This document shows, piece after piece, positions 36,472 to 47,453 of a DNA stretch of 64,000 nt. The position numbers and the translations under genes were made by a program. The stretch spans positions 60,869 to 124,868 of the forward strand of contig NZ_KB849690.1 in assembly GCF_000368785.1 (NCBI RefSeq), given 5' to 3'. The number at the start of each line of letters is the position of its first letter. The first letter of the stretch is position 1. The DNA is from Acinetobacter towneri DSM 14962 = CIP 107472. Lineage in GTDB: Bacteria > Pseudomonadota > Gammaproteobacteria > Pseudomonadales > Moraxellaceae. The notes beneath the pieces are model-generated. The model was not told the DNA's origin. It did not search any database and saw nothing but the letters and a program-made list of their open reading frames with translations.

Positions 36472-38454
36472 ATGCAAATTCAAACGCCTGATATTGGTGT
36501 CGATAAAGCCACAGTTGCAGATATTCTTGTGAAAGTTGGCGACACGATTGCAGTTGATGACAGCATTGTTCTGTTGGAATCAGACAAAGCCTCTGTTGAA
36601 GTACCAAGCACCGCTGCAGGGGTAGTGAAAAGTATTTTGGTACAACAAGGCGATGAAGTGACTGAAGGTGCGGTGCTAATTGAGCTAGAAACTGAAGCTC
36701 AAACCGCAGCTGCTACAGAAGTTGCTGCACCGCAAGCCGAAGTGGACGCTGCACCGAAGCAAGATGCTGAACCAGTGGTCGCTGCAGCGCCAAGCTCGGC
36801 GACATCAACCACAGCACAAGAAGTAGATGTACAAGTACCTGACATTGGCGTGGAAAAAGCCGTTGTTGGGGAAATTTTAGTACAAGTGGGCGATGCGATT
36901 GATGTTGATCAAAGTATTATTGTGGTGGAGTCGGACAAAGCCACGGTAGAAGTGCCGAGTACGGTATCGGGTACAGTTACCGCGATCCAAATCACTACGG
37001 GTGATACGGTAAAAGAAGGTGTGGTGATTCTGAAAGTGAAAACTGCCGCTGCTGCCGCAGTTGCACAGGTGGAAACACCTCAAGCGACACCAGTAGAAGC
37101 GGCTGCTGTACCAGTGAACGCAGCAACTGCATCTGCACCACAAACTGCAGCATCAGCTCAGGTTGAAGTCGCAGTGCCTGATTTAGGGGTCGATAAAGCC
37201 ACAGTGGCAGAAATTTTGGTACAAGTAGGCGATACAGTCGCCGCTGACCAAAGTTTGATTGTGGTGGAATCAGACAAAGCCACGGTTGAGGTGCCAAGTA
37301 CTACCGCAGGTGTGATTCAAGCCATCCACGTGGAATTAGGACAAAGTGTTGCGCAGGGCAATGCCTTAGTGACGATAGTAACTGCAGGCGCAGCTGCACC
37401 AGCAGCAGTTGCGGCAGCGCAAGTTGCCTCTGCACCAAGTGCATCGCCAGCAGTCAGTGCTGCATCTACAGCACAAACCACAACGGTTGCAGCAAGTGCA
37501 CATACGAATGTAGACAAATTGAGCAAGGCGCAAAATGAAGCCAATGCAAAAGTGTATGCAGGCCCTGCTGTGCGTAAACTGGCGCGTGAGTTAGGTGTTG
37601 TTTTAGCCGATGTAAACGCCACTGGCCCGCATGCGCGTGTACTCAAAGAAGACTTGAAGGCTTATGTTAAAGCGCGTCTTACTGCGCCGCAGACTGCTCC
37701 TGTCGCTGCTACAACACAGCAAGTTACAGGTTTGCCAAAGTTGCCTGATTTTAGTGCATTTGGTGGCGTGGAAGAAAAAGGTTTGACGCGCTTACAACAA
37801 GTGTCAATTCCGCAATTGTCCCTGAACAATTACATTCCACAAGTCACGCAATTTGATTTGGCCGATATTACTGAGCTAGAAGCGTGGCGCAGTGAATTGA
37901 AAGCTAACTTCAAAAAAGAAGGTGTTAGCTTGACCATTTTGGCGTTCATTGCCAAAGCTGTAGCGCATTTGCTGAAAGATGAACCGTATTTCGCTGCGCA
38001 TTTGGCAGATGATCAAAAGTCTGTGCTGCTGCGTAAAGAAATCCACATGGGCATTGCGGTGGCAACCCCCGATGGTTTAACCGTGCCTGTACTACGTAAT
38101 CCAGATCAGAAATCGATTAAACAAATTGCGATTGAACTGGGTGAGTTGAGTCAAAAAGCGCGTGATAAAAAGTTGTCGCCTAAAGATTTACAAGGTGCAA
38201 ACTTTACCATCACCAGTTTAGGTTCGATTGGCGGTACGGCATTTACGCCGTTGGTGAACTGGCCGCAGGTTGCGATTTTGGGTATTTCACCAGCGACCAT
38301 GCAGCCTGTCTGGAATGGTGAAGGCTTTGATCCGCGCTTGATGTTGCCATTGTCATTGTCGTATGACCATCGGGTAATTAATGGCGCAGATGCAGCACGT
38401 TTTACCCATAAACTGACCCAGTTGTTGGCAGATATTCGTAGCTTGCTGCTCTAA
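36472..38454 (+). CDS. aceF: Pyruvate dehydrogenase E2 (dihydrolipoamide acetyltransferase)
   Basis: Core of the PDH complex, passing the acetyl group to CoA. It has 660 residues. Three lipoyl domains lie at about 1-75, 118-195 and 223-300, each with a lipoylation Lys in SDKA (LESDKASVEVPS, VESDKATVEVPS twice). They are joined by Ala/Pro/Val-rich linkers. Next come a peripheral subunit-binding domain (AGPAVRKLARELGVVL to GPHARVLKEDL) and a catalytic domain ending with SYDHRVINGADAARF, where His and Asp are catalytic. Three lipoyl domains is the E. coli pattern. A terminator follows. Confidence 0.97.
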   Translation: MQIQTPDIGVDKATVADILVKVGDTIAVDDSIVLLESDKASVEVPSTAAGVVKSILVQQGDEVTEGAVLIELETEAQTAAATEVAAPQAEVDAAPKQDAEPVVAAAPSSATSTTAQEVDVQVPDIGVEKAVVGEILVQVGDAIDVDQSIIVVESDKATVEVPSTVSGTVTAIQITTGDTVKEGVVILKVKTAAAAAVAQVETPQATPVEAAAVPVNAATASAPQTAASAQVEVAVPDLGVDKATVAEILVQVGDTVAADQSLIVVESDKATVEVPSTTAGVIQAIHVELGQSVAQGNALVTIVTAGAAAPAAVAAAQVASAPSASPAVSAASTAQTTTVAASAHTNVDKLSKAQNEANAKVYAGPAVRKLARELGVVLADVNATGPHARVLKEDLKAYVKARLTAPQTAPVAATTQQVTGLPKLPDFSAFGGVEEKGLTRLQQVSIPQLSLNNYIPQVTQFDLADITELEAWRSELKANFKKEGVSLTILAFIAKAVAHLLKDEPYFAAHLADDQKSVLLRKEIHMGIAVATPDGLTVPVLRNPDQKSIKQIAIELGELSQKARDKKLSPKDLQGANFTITSLGSIGGTAFTPLVNWPQVAILGISPATMQPVWNGEGFDPRLMLPLSLSYDHRVINGADAARFTHKLTQLLADIRSLLL

Positions 38455-38473
38455 ACTCAGAAAAGCTTTATAA

Positions 38474-38498
38474 AACCCTGCTGCGGCAGGGTTTTTTG
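38474..38498 (+). terminator. Intrinsic terminator after aceEF
   Basis: Stem AACCCTGC / GCAGGGTT with loop TGCG, followed by TTTTTTG, 19 bp past the aceF stop. Confidence 0.9.
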
Positions 38499-38561
38499 TC
38501 ACTGCCGTTATTCGGCTAAATTTGCTTAACCGCAGTATTCCGTTTAGAATAGCTGTACTTC

Positions 38562-38718
38562 ATTGGGGAGTAGCCGCTTTTTACTAATTTCTGTTTCAAC
38601 TGAATGCAGTAAAAAGGTGATGGTCAACATATTTGTTCCACAGAACATGGTCATCATAGCAAAGAACCAAGTCTGCTTTTTCAAGCTTTCTTTTGTTGGC
38701 AAGACCTTTGATTTATCA
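38562..38718 (+). promoter_or_regulatory. Manganese-sensing yybP-ykoY riboswitch
   Basis: The leader of the GDT1-like gene carries the conserved blocks of the yybP-ykoY (RF00080) family in order. These are GGGGAGTAGC at 38565-38574, a stem region around GGTCAACATATTT, a repeat of the type ATGGTCATCATAG, and the closing GGCAAGACCTTTGA at 38699-38712. In other bacteria this RNA binds Mn2+ and switches on Mn exporters, including UPF0016/GDT1 genes. Gene partner and motif support each other. Exact edges are approximate. Confidence 0.9.
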
Positions 38719-38731
38719 CTCTGCAGATTTT

Positions 38732-38771
38732 GGCTAGCAGGAGGGATAGGTCATTGGTATGTGTGCTAGCC
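38732..38771 (+). promoter_or_regulatory. Hairpin between riboswitch and GDT1 gene (possible expression platform)
   Basis: Inverted repeat GGCTAGCA / TGCTAGCC (8 bp) encloses an AGGAGGGAT stretch. It ends 13 bp before the start codon, and no T-run follows, so a terminator is unlikely. It may position or hide the ribosome binding region in response to the upstream aptamer. This is inference. Confidence 0.5.
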
Positions 38772-38784
38772 AGAGAAAAACATC

Positions 38785-39360
38785 ATGTATGAATTCCTCA
38801 TCTCGACTGCCATTGTCGCCTTAGCCGAAATGGGTGATAAAACCCAACTATTGGCTTTATTACTCGCGGCACGTTTTCGTAAACCTGCTCCAATCTTGGT
38901 TGCTATTTTACTGGCAACACTCATTAACCACGGACTTTCTGCAGTTTTAGGGCAGTGGATTACCACGGTACTTAGCCCAGAAATTTTATTGTGGATTTTG
39001 TCTTTAGGTTTTATTGGCATGGCGATTTGGATGCTTATTCCAGACCAGCTAGATGATGAAACTGAAAGCATCAACAAGTGGCAAAAATACGGTGTATTTG
39101 GCGCGACCTTTGTATTGTTCTTTTTGGCAGAAATTGGCGATAAAACTCAAATTGCCACAGTGGCTTTAGCCGCACGTTATGACAGCGTGTTTTGGGTCAT
39201 GCTTGGAACCACTTTGGGGATGATGCTGGCCAATGCACCTGCGGTATTTATTGGCAATAAATTAGCGACCCGATTGCCAATTGCTTTAATTCATAAAATT
39301 GGTGCACTGATTTTCCTAATTATTGGTGTGTCGACTTTGGCGCAACATTATTTATTCTAA
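38785..39360 (+). CDS. GDT1/UPF0016-family cation (manganese) transporter
   Basis: Inner-membrane protein of 191 residues with about six membrane segments in two similar halves. Each half has the family signature: ALAEMGDKTQLLAL near residue 15 and FLAEIGDKTQIATVAL near 113. A short acidic loop (IPDQLDDETES) separates them. Family members export Mn2+ or exchange Ca2+/Mn2+ for protons (MneA in Vibrio, TMEM165 in humans). The manganese-type riboswitch in its leader supports Mn2+ export here. RBS is weak (AGAGA), consistent with translational control. Confidence 0.92.
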   Translation: MYEFLISTAIVALAEMGDKTQLLALLLAARFRKPAPILVAILLATLINHGLSAVLGQWITTVLSPEILLWILSLGFIGMAIWMLIPDQLDDETESINKWQKYGVFGATFVLFFLAEIGDKTQIATVALAARYDSVFWVMLGTTLGMMLANAPAVFIGNKLATRLPIALIHKIGALIFLIIGVSTLAQHYLF

Positions 39361-39379
39361 ATTATTCATTAAAATGCAT

Positions 39380-39412
39380 AAATCCTGAGCAAACTGCTCG
39401 GGATTTATTTAT
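39380..39412 (+). terminator. Intrinsic terminator after the GDT1-like gene
   Basis: Stem AAATCCTGAGC / GCTCGGGATTT (one T-G pair) with loop AAACT, followed by ATTTAT. The T-run is broken, so efficiency is uncertain. Confidence 0.7.
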
Positions 39413-39545
39413 GTGAATGGTACTGCAATTCACTGATATTTCAGATAATCTGAGCCATTTTATTTATTGTAACTTTCCATAAATAGCTATATGTTATTCA
39501 GTGATAGAAAATCTATTTTTAAAATGAAAAAATTGGGGATTGGTT

Positions 39546-40343
39546 ATGGCATTTGACCGTACAACATCGCAGGTCTTATTTGATAATGGGACACATAAAT
39601 GTATTAGTTTTACCAGTTTGGTCAAAGGTGAAGGTGTTCAGGCCAACCAATTTCTGATCATTGATAATAACCGTGCCGCAGTGCTAGACCCAGGTGGCGA
39701 CCTGACCTATGTACCACTGACCATGGAATTAAACAAATATACCCGTTTGACCAATCTTGACTATGTCATGGCATCGCACCAAGACCCAGACATCATCACT
39801 TCAATGCCGCGTTGGTTGGTCTATACCGAAGCAAAAATCGTAGCATCAAAATTGTGGGCGCGTTTCTTGCCGCACTTAAGCTCATCTTTTATGAGCGACC
39901 GTATGAAAGGCAACTGGTTAGATCGTTTGGTGGAACTGCCAGATGAAGGTCAGGCAATTCCTTTGGGCGAGTCTAAAATTATTGCTGTGCCTGCGCATTT
40001 CTTACACTCTGTTGGTAATTTCCAGTTTTATGATCCTATCGCCAAAATTTTATTTTCTGGTGATATGGGTGCGTCAATGGTGGAAGATGCTTCAATTCCA
40101 TTGACTGATTTTGCTGCGCATATTCCTGCGATGAAAGGCTTCCATCAGCGCTATATGTGTTCCAATAAAGTGATTCGCCTCTGGGTGAATATGGTACGCA
40201 CCATGGACGTTGAAATGATTGTGCCGCAACACGGTACGCCATTTGTGGGCAAAGAACAGGTGAATCAATTCTTAGACTGGATTGAAACACTGGAATGTGG
40301 CGTCGATTTGATGGACGAACACGTTTTTAGCTGCCCTGAATAA
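39546..40343 (+). CDS. MBL-fold, diiron oxygen-binding-type protein
   Basis: A 265-residue protein with a metallo-beta-lactamase fold of the ODP/flavodiiron-like branch. The metal site is seen as ASHQDPDI (HxDxD instead of the usual HxExDH), then PAHFLHSVGNFQFYD, a second motif FSGDMG, and VPQHGTPF. There is no flavodoxin domain. Such proteins may bind O2, NO or act as hydrolases. Function here is unknown. ATG 39546 with GGGGA 6 bp upstream is preferred to the TTG six bases earlier. It stands alone. Confidence 0.8.
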   Translation: MAFDRTTSQVLFDNGTHKCISFTSLVKGEGVQANQFLIIDNNRAAVLDPGGDLTYVPLTMELNKYTRLTNLDYVMASHQDPDIITSMPRWLVYTEAKIVASKLWARFLPHLSSSFMSDRMKGNWLDRLVELPDEGQAIPLGESKIIAVPAHFLHSVGNFQFYDPIAKILFSGDMGASMVEDASIPLTDFAAHIPAMKGFHQRYMCSNKVIRLWVNMVRTMDVEMIVPQHGTPFVGKEQVNQFLDWIETLECGVDLMDEHVFSCPE

Positions 40344-40449
40344 GCGACAAAAAAAGCTGAAAAAACTGTAAAAAAAACTTGAGTGCAAAAACAACTTTTT
40401 TTAAGATTTTCGCCCAAAAACGATTTTTTTGATGACGAGAACTTAACGA

Positions 40450-40815
40450 ATGTTGTCTCAAGTACCTACAGCAGATGCCTGCTTAAGCTGCGGCGCGTGT
40501 TGCGCTTATTTCCGTGTTTCATTTTATTGGGCTGAAGGCATGAATATGCCTGAGCACTACACGGAACCAGTAACAGCAGTCTATTCATGCATGTGTGGTA
40601 CCAATCAGAGTCAGCCGCGTTGTGTCGCTTTAGAAGGTGAAGTTGGACAGCAAGTGAGCTGCGGGATTTATGAATTACGCAGCAGCTCTTGTAAAGAAGT
40701 GCAAATTGCCGATGATCAATGCAATAAAGCACGTCGTGCGCATAACATGATTCCATTTGTGCAAGTCGATCCAGCCATTTCTGTGAATGATGATGACTTC
40801 GATCAAGTGGTTTAA
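40450..40815 (+). CDS. YkgJ-family cysteine cluster protein
   Basis: A 121-residue cytoplasmic protein. The N-terminal CLSCGACCAYF is the zinc/iron-cluster-like motif of the YkgJ/UPF0153 family, and more cysteines follow at YSCMCGTNQSQPRC, VSCGIY and SSCKEV. The biochemical role of the family is unknown. It sits between the MBL protein and guaB with its own terminator. Confidence 0.85.
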   Translation: MLSQVPTADACLSCGACCAYFRVSFYWAEGMNMPEHYTEPVTAVYSCMCGTNQSQPRCVALEGEVGQQVSCGIYELRSSSCKEVQIADDQCNKARRAHNMIPFVQVDPAISVNDDDFDQVV

Positions 40816-42635
<1,820 letters not shown>

Positions 42636-42654
42636 TTAGTAGCATTTTCAAATA

Positions 42655-42685
42655 AAAGCCGTCATCAATGTGACGGCTTTTTCAT
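42655..42685 (+). terminator. Intrinsic terminator after guaB
   Basis: 10-bp stem AAAGCCGTCA / TGACGGCTTT with loop TCAATG, followed by TTTCATTTTT. Confidence 0.88.
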
Positions 42686-42752
42686 TTTTGGTGTAAAGTA
42701 ACTCGCAGTAAAAAAGTGATGATAAAGATCACCCCTAAGAAGTGAGAACAAT

Positions 42753-44084
42753 ATGAGTTATTTTGGTACAGACGGCATTCGAGGGAAGTTTGGAGAGTTA
42801 CCAATTACACCTGATTTTGCATTAAAACTAGGTTTTGCAGCAGGTAAAGTTTTAAAAAAACACACCAAAAAAAATAAACCTATTGTGGTATTGGGTAAAG
42901 ATACACGTCTTTCAGGCTATATTTTAGAAGCAGCATTACAGGCGGGTTTAAATGCCGCAGGTGTCTATGTGCATTTGCTCGGTCCTTTGCCTACGCCCGC
43001 CATTGCACACTTAACCCGTGCTTTGCATGCCAGTTTAGGTATTGTGATTTCAGCATCGCATAATCCATATTTTGATAACGGGATTAAATTCTTCTCGGGC
43101 GAAGGGAAAAAGCTGCCAGATGCCTTGCAAGAAGAAATTAACCAAGAATTGCAGCAAGAATTAAAAATTGAAGATACGGCCAACTTGGGTAAAAGTGTTC
43201 GTGTCAAAGATGCCAATGGGCGTTACATCGAGTTTTGTAAATCGACCTTTCCATATCATTTAGATTTAAATGACCTCACTATTGTGGTCGATTGCGCCAA
43301 TGGTGCTGCCTACAATGTTGGCCCTGCGGTATTTCGTGAATTAGGCGCGAAAGTGATTGCCATTCACAATGAGCCAAATGGTTTAAACATCAACGAAAAT
43401 TGCGGCTCAACCCATCCTGAAAGTTTGCAAAAAGCAGTGCTTGAGCATCAGGCGGACTTGGGGGTTGCATTTGATGGTGATGCAGACCGTGTGATTTTGG
43501 TGGACAGTCAAGGCAAGCAAATTGATGGCGACCACATTTTATATATTCTTGCTACACAAGGCTCGAAAAAACCTGCAGGTATTGTCGGGACGTTAATGAG
43601 CAATATGGCATTGGAATTGGCGTTGGAAAAAGCCCAAGTACCATTATTGCGTGCCAATGTCGGTGACCGTTACGTGCTACAAGGTCTGGAAAAAAATGGC
43701 TGGGTTATTGGTGGTGAGCCATCGGGGCATATTTTGACTTTGGACAAGAGCACCACAGGTGATGCAATTATTGCTGCCTTACAAGTGTTAACGGTGATGG
43801 TCGAACAAAATAAAGCCCTGCATGAATTGGTGGCAGATTTTAAACTGTTGCCAAATGTGCTGGAAAATGTGCGTTTAGCAAATATGTTTGACCCATATAC
43901 TGTTCCTGCCTTGGTGGAAGAGTTTGACCGTGCCACGGAACAGCTGAAAGGTCGTGGACGTTTATTGATTCGTAAATCGGGCACTGAACCTGTGATTCGT
44001 GTCATGGTGGAAGGTGATGATTTGGCTGAAGTGAAGGCAATGGCGAAAGATTTAGCAGATGCTGTACGTCGTCATGCCGTCTAA
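42753..44084 (+). CDS. glmM: Phosphoglucosamine mutase
   Basis: Interconverts glucosamine-6-P and glucosamine-1-P for UDP-GlcNAc synthesis, and so feeds MurG and LpxC. It has 443 residues. Starts [20 protein letters not shown]; phospho-serine loop is [16 protein letters not shown]; metal loop is [12 protein letters not shown]; sugar-binding EPSGHI and the C-terminal phosphate site [15 protein letters not shown] 42753 with AGAAGTGAGAAC upstream. It is followed after 13 bp by pdxH, giving glmM-pdxH-recJ in one strand-uniform run. Confidence 0.96.
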   Translation: MSYFGTDGIRGKFGELPITPDFALKLGFAAGKVLKKHTKKNKPIVVLGKDTRLSGYILEAALQAGLNAAGVYVHLLGPLPTPAIAHLTRALHASLGIVISASHNPYFDNGIKFFSGEGKKLPDALQEEINQELQQELKIEDTANLGKSVRVKDANGRYIEFCKSTFPYHLDLNDLTIVVDCANGAAYNVGPAVFRELGAKVIAIHNEPNGLNINENCGSTHPESLQKAVLEHQADLGVAFDGDADRVILVDSQGKQIDGDHILYILATQGSKKPAGIVGTLMSNMALELALEKAQVPLLRANVGDRYVLQGLEKNGWVIGGEPSGHILTLDKSTTGDAIIAALQVLTVMVEQNKALHELVADFKLLPNVLENVRLANMFDPYTVPALVEEFDRATEQLKGRGRLLIRKSGTEPVIRVMVEGDDLAEVKAMAKDLADAVRRHAV

Positions 44085-44097
44085 AGGGGGGTAAATC

Positions 44098-44754
44098 GTG
44101 AGTGATTTAATTAAAGATTTAAGTGAGCTGCGTTTAAGTTACCAAAAAGGTGAATTGCTAGAAGCACAGGTCAGTGCCAATCCGCATATTCAGTTTTTGA
44201 ATTGGTTTAACCATGCCTTAGAAGCCAAGCTGCATGAACCGTATGCGATGTCATTGGCGACTGCCAATGCGCAAGGTCGTCCGCATGTGCGTACTGTGTT
44301 GCTGCGTGGAGCCACCGAAGCAGGCTATGACTTTTATACCAATTATGACAGTCAAAAAGGGTTGGATTTAGCGGCCAATCCTTATGCTGAATTGTTATTT
44401 TACTGGCCTGAACTGGAACGTCAGATTCGTGTCAGCGGTTATATCGAAAAAATTGATGAGCAAGAATCGACAGCGTATTATCACAAACGCCCACGTGACA
44501 ACCAAATCGCTGCGCATATTAGCACTCCGCAAAGTGGTGTGATTGCCAGCCGTGAAGAACTACAGGCGCGTTTCCAAGACTTGCATGCCCAAGTGGGCGA
44601 TCAATCTGAATTGCAAAAACCTATATTTTGGGGCGGTTACCGCTTGCAGCCTGATTATTACGAATTTTGGCAAGGCCGTCCGAACCGTTTGCATGACCGC
44701 TTAGCTTATGAAAAAATTGAAGGTGAGTGGAAACTACAACGCTTGATGCCTTAA
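44098..44754 (+). CDS. pdxH: Pyridoxamine 5'-phosphate oxidase
   Basis: FMN enzyme that oxidises PNP/PMP to pyridoxal phosphate. It has 218 residues (E. coli also 218). Motifs are FNHALEAKLHEPYAMSLATA, HVRTVLLRGATE (FMN phosphate site), FYTNYDSQKGLDLAANPYA, YYHKRPRDNQIAAHIS and ending FWQGRPNRLHDR with RLMP. GTG start at 44098 with a strong AAAGGGGGG upstream. Confidence 0.96.
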   Translation: MSDLIKDLSELRLSYQKGELLEAQVSANPHIQFLNWFNHALEAKLHEPYAMSLATANAQGRPHVRTVLLRGATEAGYDFYTNYDSQKGLDLAANPYAELLFYWPELERQIRVSGYIEKIDEQESTAYYHKRPRDNQIAAHISTPQSGVIASREELQARFQDLHAQVGDQSELQKPIFWGGYRLQPDYYEFWQGRPNRLHDRLAYEKIEGEWKLQRLMP

Positions 44755-44767
44755 ATCACTGGAAATT

Positions 44768-46471
44768 ATGTCAAAAATTCTAATAAAGCAAAGACCTTTA
44801 CTTACACGCCCTGAAAACTTTCAGGGCGTCTCTACATTTGTTGCCCAAATTTTAGCGCGCCGTGGCGTTGCGTCTGAGCAGGAGCTGGAACTTAAACTGA
44901 AGCACTTGCTTGCTCCAAGCATGAAAGGTCTACCTGACGCCATTCAGCTGATGGATCAGGCGATTGATCAGCAGAAAAAAATTGTAATTGTGGGCGATTA
45001 CGATGCCGATGGCGCGACCAGTACCACACTCATGATTTTGGCATTGCGCGAAATGGGCGCACACGTGCAGTATTTAGTACCTGACCGTTTTAAATATGGT
45101 TATGGCTTAACCCCCGCCATTGCCGATTTGGCTTTTGAGCGTTATGCACCTGATTTATTAATTACGGTAGATAACGGAATTTCCAGTCATGCAGGTGTGG
45201 AGCGTGCGCAAGCTTTGGGGATGCAGGTCATCATCACCGATCACCACCTCACTACAAAAGCCACTCCAAATGCAGAGGCTGTGGTGAATCCGAATCAATT
45301 GGGTTGTGATTTCCCAAGTAAAGCTTTGGCAGGTGTGGGCGTGGCATTTTATGTGTTGGCGAACTTATCCAGTCAGCGTAAAAAACAGGGCAAATCTGCT
45401 GCAAATTTAACGCAATATTTAGATTTGGTGGCCTTGGGCACCTATGCCGATGTCGCTAGTCTGGATTATAACAACCGTATTTTGGTGGATGCAGGCTTAA
45501 AACGGATACAGCAGAATTTATGTCGTCCTGGGATTAGCGCATTGCTGGATTTGGCAGGACGTGAACCCGCACAGCTTAAAGCGCAGGATTTGGGTTTTGT
45601 CTTGGGGCCACGCATTAATGCTGCAGGGCGCATGGAAACCATGGACATTGGAATCGAGTGTTTACTGTCGGCGGATATGCAAAGTGCCTATGCTTTGGCG
45701 CGTCAGTTAAATAGTTTGAATCAGGAACGCCGTCAGGTTGAAGGGCAAATTAAACAAGATGCGCTGGCAGAGTTGGAAAAGCTGCAGTTAGATCAAAGCG
45801 ATTTACCGCATGCCTTGATCATGTTTGAAGAACATTGGCACCAAGGTGTAATTGGAATTGTTGCAGGACGCTTAAAGGAACAGTTTCATCGCCCTGCGAT
45901 TGTATTTGCTGCCGATGAAGATGGTGAGCATATTAAAGGCTCTGCCCGTTCAATTGAAGGGGTTCACATACGTGACACCATTGAATTGGTCGCAGAGCAA
46001 TATCCATATTTGGTCAGTCATTTTGGTGGGCATGCGGCTGCGGCAGGTTTGACCATTAAAAAGGCGCACTTTGCAGAATTTAAACAGGTCTTTGAACAGA
46101 TCATTGCGCAAATGGATGCGGATTTATTTCATGCTGTGCTATGGACAGATGGTGAATTGCCGCAAGAAGCTTTTGATTTACACACGGTAGATTTATTACA
46201 GCATTTGGCGCCGTGGGGACAAAAGTTTCCGCAGCCTGTGTTTGAGGGACGGTTTAAAGTGGTTGATTTTAGATGGTTGAAGGACAGTCATTTAAAATTG
46301 CGTTTGGCATTGGACAATGGGCAAGTGGTTGATGCGATTGCGTTTGGTGCTAAAGATAAATTTGAATTTAACCCGATGCGGGATGATGTGCGTTTGGTTT
46401 ATGAGTTAGAGCGCAATGTGTTTAATGGCAATGTGAGTTTGCAGTTGCAGATTGTGCATTTGGAGCAGTAA
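44768..46471 (+). CDS. recJ: Single-stranded-DNA exonuclease RecJ
   Basis: 5'-3' ssDNA exonuclease for recombination and mismatch repair. It has 567 residues. The DHH domain has VGDYDADGATSTTLM, VDNGISSHAGVE and IITDHHLTTK. Then VALGTYADVASLDYNNR and the LGPRINAAGRMET region. The DHHA1 domain holds SHFGGHAAAAGLTIKK, and the OB-like end is present. Length and motifs are complete. It follows pdxH by 13 bp and ends in a terminator shared with the convergent porin. Confidence 0.96.
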   Translation: MSKILIKQRPLLTRPENFQGVSTFVAQILARRGVASEQELELKLKHLLAPSMKGLPDAIQLMDQAIDQQKKIVIVGDYDADGATSTTLMILALREMGAHVQYLVPDRFKYGYGLTPAIADLAFERYAPDLLITVDNGISSHAGVERAQALGMQVIITDHHLTTKATPNAEAVVNPNQLGCDFPSKALAGVGVAFYVLANLSSQRKKQGKSAANLTQYLDLVALGTYADVASLDYNNRILVDAGLKRIQQNLCRPGISALLDLAGREPAQLKAQDLGFVLGPRINAAGRMETMDIGIECLLSADMQSAYALARQLNSLNQERRQVEGQIKQDALAELEKLQLDQSDLPHALIMFEEHWHQGVIGIVAGRLKEQFHRPAIVFAADEDGEHIKGSARSIEGVHIRDTIELVAEQYPYLVSHFGGHAAAAGLTIKKAHFAEFKQVFEQIIAQMDADLFHAVLWTDGELPQEAFDLHTVDLLQHLAPWGQKFPQPVFEGRFKVVDFRWLKDSHLKLRLALDNGQVVDAIAFGAKDKFEFNPMRDDVRLVYELERNVFNGNVSLQLQIVHLEQ

Positions 46472-46482
46472 TCCAAATAAAA

Positions 46483-46512
46483 AAATCCGCTCAAATTTGA
46501 GCGGATTTTTTT
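46483..46512. terminator. Bidirectional terminator between recJ and porin gene
   Basis: A perfect palindrome of 26 bp (arms AAATCCGCTCAAA / TTTGAGCGGATTT) with A-run on the left and TTTT on the right, between convergent genes. Confidence 0.9.
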
Positions 46513-46529
46513 GCTTTTAATGTAAGGGA

Positions 46530-47279
46530 TTAGAAGCGATAAGCAGCACGAAGACCGAAGACATTTGCATTTTCTTCAAAGTCAATAGAGCCTTCTAGGC
46601 TGACTTGTTGATTGAAGAATTTTTTAGCACGAATTTGGAAGGTATCATCTTCACCGTCATCGGTATAACCGAGGCCAATGCTAAATGTTTTGTCGAGATA
46701 TAGATCAGTACCTAGGGTGAAAATTTCATCATCAGCAAAAATAACGCCACCTTCAAAGTTCATGTCGTATGCACCGACTTGAGTAACATATTTAGCGCGT
46801 AATGTTGCATCAGAATCATCAGTATTATCGTTATCAAAACCAGCAATACCCGCTGCAATGAGTAAACCTGAAACTGGAAGGTAACCTAACTCAGCTGTAT
46901 AACTTGTAGTGTCAAAATCCTCAGAACCATCTTTTTCAATTGTTGATTGACCAATGCTAGCACTTACATAGAAGTCTGTATTTGGAACAAAATATTCAAC
47001 ACCGATACCAAAAGTTGTGCTTTCGGCTACATCAAAATCCATATAACTAATAGCGGCACTAACGTTGCTCGCACGATTTAAAAACGCAGCTTCATTTAAT
47101 GGTGAGTTCTTCACTTGAACTGGATTAAAGTAAAAAGTTCCATCAAGCGCAAAACCTGTAGACGTATCTGCGTGATCAGGATCAATGACGAAAAGTGATC
47201 CACCAATTTCAGCTTGATACGCATGAGCAGTACTTAAACCAGCTAGAAGAGCAGTTGCAAGCGCAAGTTTTTTAAACAT
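46530..47279 (-). CDS. Omp33-36-like outer-membrane porin, copy 1
   Basis: A 249-residue outer-membrane barrel with signal peptide MFKKLALATALLAGLSTAHA. The mature start YQAEIGGSLFVID and the block GTFYFNPVQVKNSPLNEAAF with NRASNVSAAISY match the Acinetobacter Omp33-36 / Porin_7 group. Barrel strands alternate and the end is LRAAYRF with terminal Phe. It is paralogous to the gene 174 bp upstream (47454) with the same layout. The Omp33-36 type is linked to water/ion passage and carbapenem entry; the role of this copy is not known. Confidence 0.82.
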   Translation of the reverse strand: MFKKLALATALLAGLSTAHAYQAEIGGSLFVIDPDHADTSTGFALDGTFYFNPVQVKNSPLNEAAFLNRASNVSAAISYMDFDVAESTTFGIGVEYFVPNTDFYVSASIGQSTIEKDGSEDFDTTSYTAELGYLPVSGLLIAAGIAGFDNDNTDDSDATLRAKYVTQVGAYDMNFEGGVIFADDEIFTLGTDLYLDKTFSIGLGYTDDGEDDTFQIRAKKFFNQQVSLEGSIDFEENANVFGLRAAYRF

Positions 47280-47403
47280 TATTGAGATTCCCTCTGTTAT
47301 AGAAATATGACTGTTTTGTTACAGTTGTTGCTGATTGTACGGAAAATACTCAGCACGTCAATGCACTATTTCTACCTAACTGCTTTATTTTAGGGCATAA
47401 AAA

Positions 47404-47427
47404 AGCACCCTTCCGAAGAAGGGTGCT
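47404..47427 (-). terminator. Terminator after porin copy 2
   Basis: Stem AGCACCCTT / AAGGGTGCT with loop CCGAAG, on the minus strand followed by TTTTTTATG. It separates the two porin genes. Confidence 0.85.
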
Positions 47428-47453
47428 ATTTGAGTAAGGAATTAGACTTAAGC

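Noticed and set aside
36472..37400. DNA-level repeats in aceF as mobile or CRISPR repeats
   Set aside because: They are the three homologous lipoyl domains.
36877..37646. Minus-strand frames inside aceF
   Set aside because: Shadows of the lipoyl repeats and Ala/Pro linkers on the other strand.
38563..38769. 68-residue frame upstream of the GDT1-like gene
   Set aside because: It lies exactly over the manganese riboswitch and has no RBS or recognisable protein.
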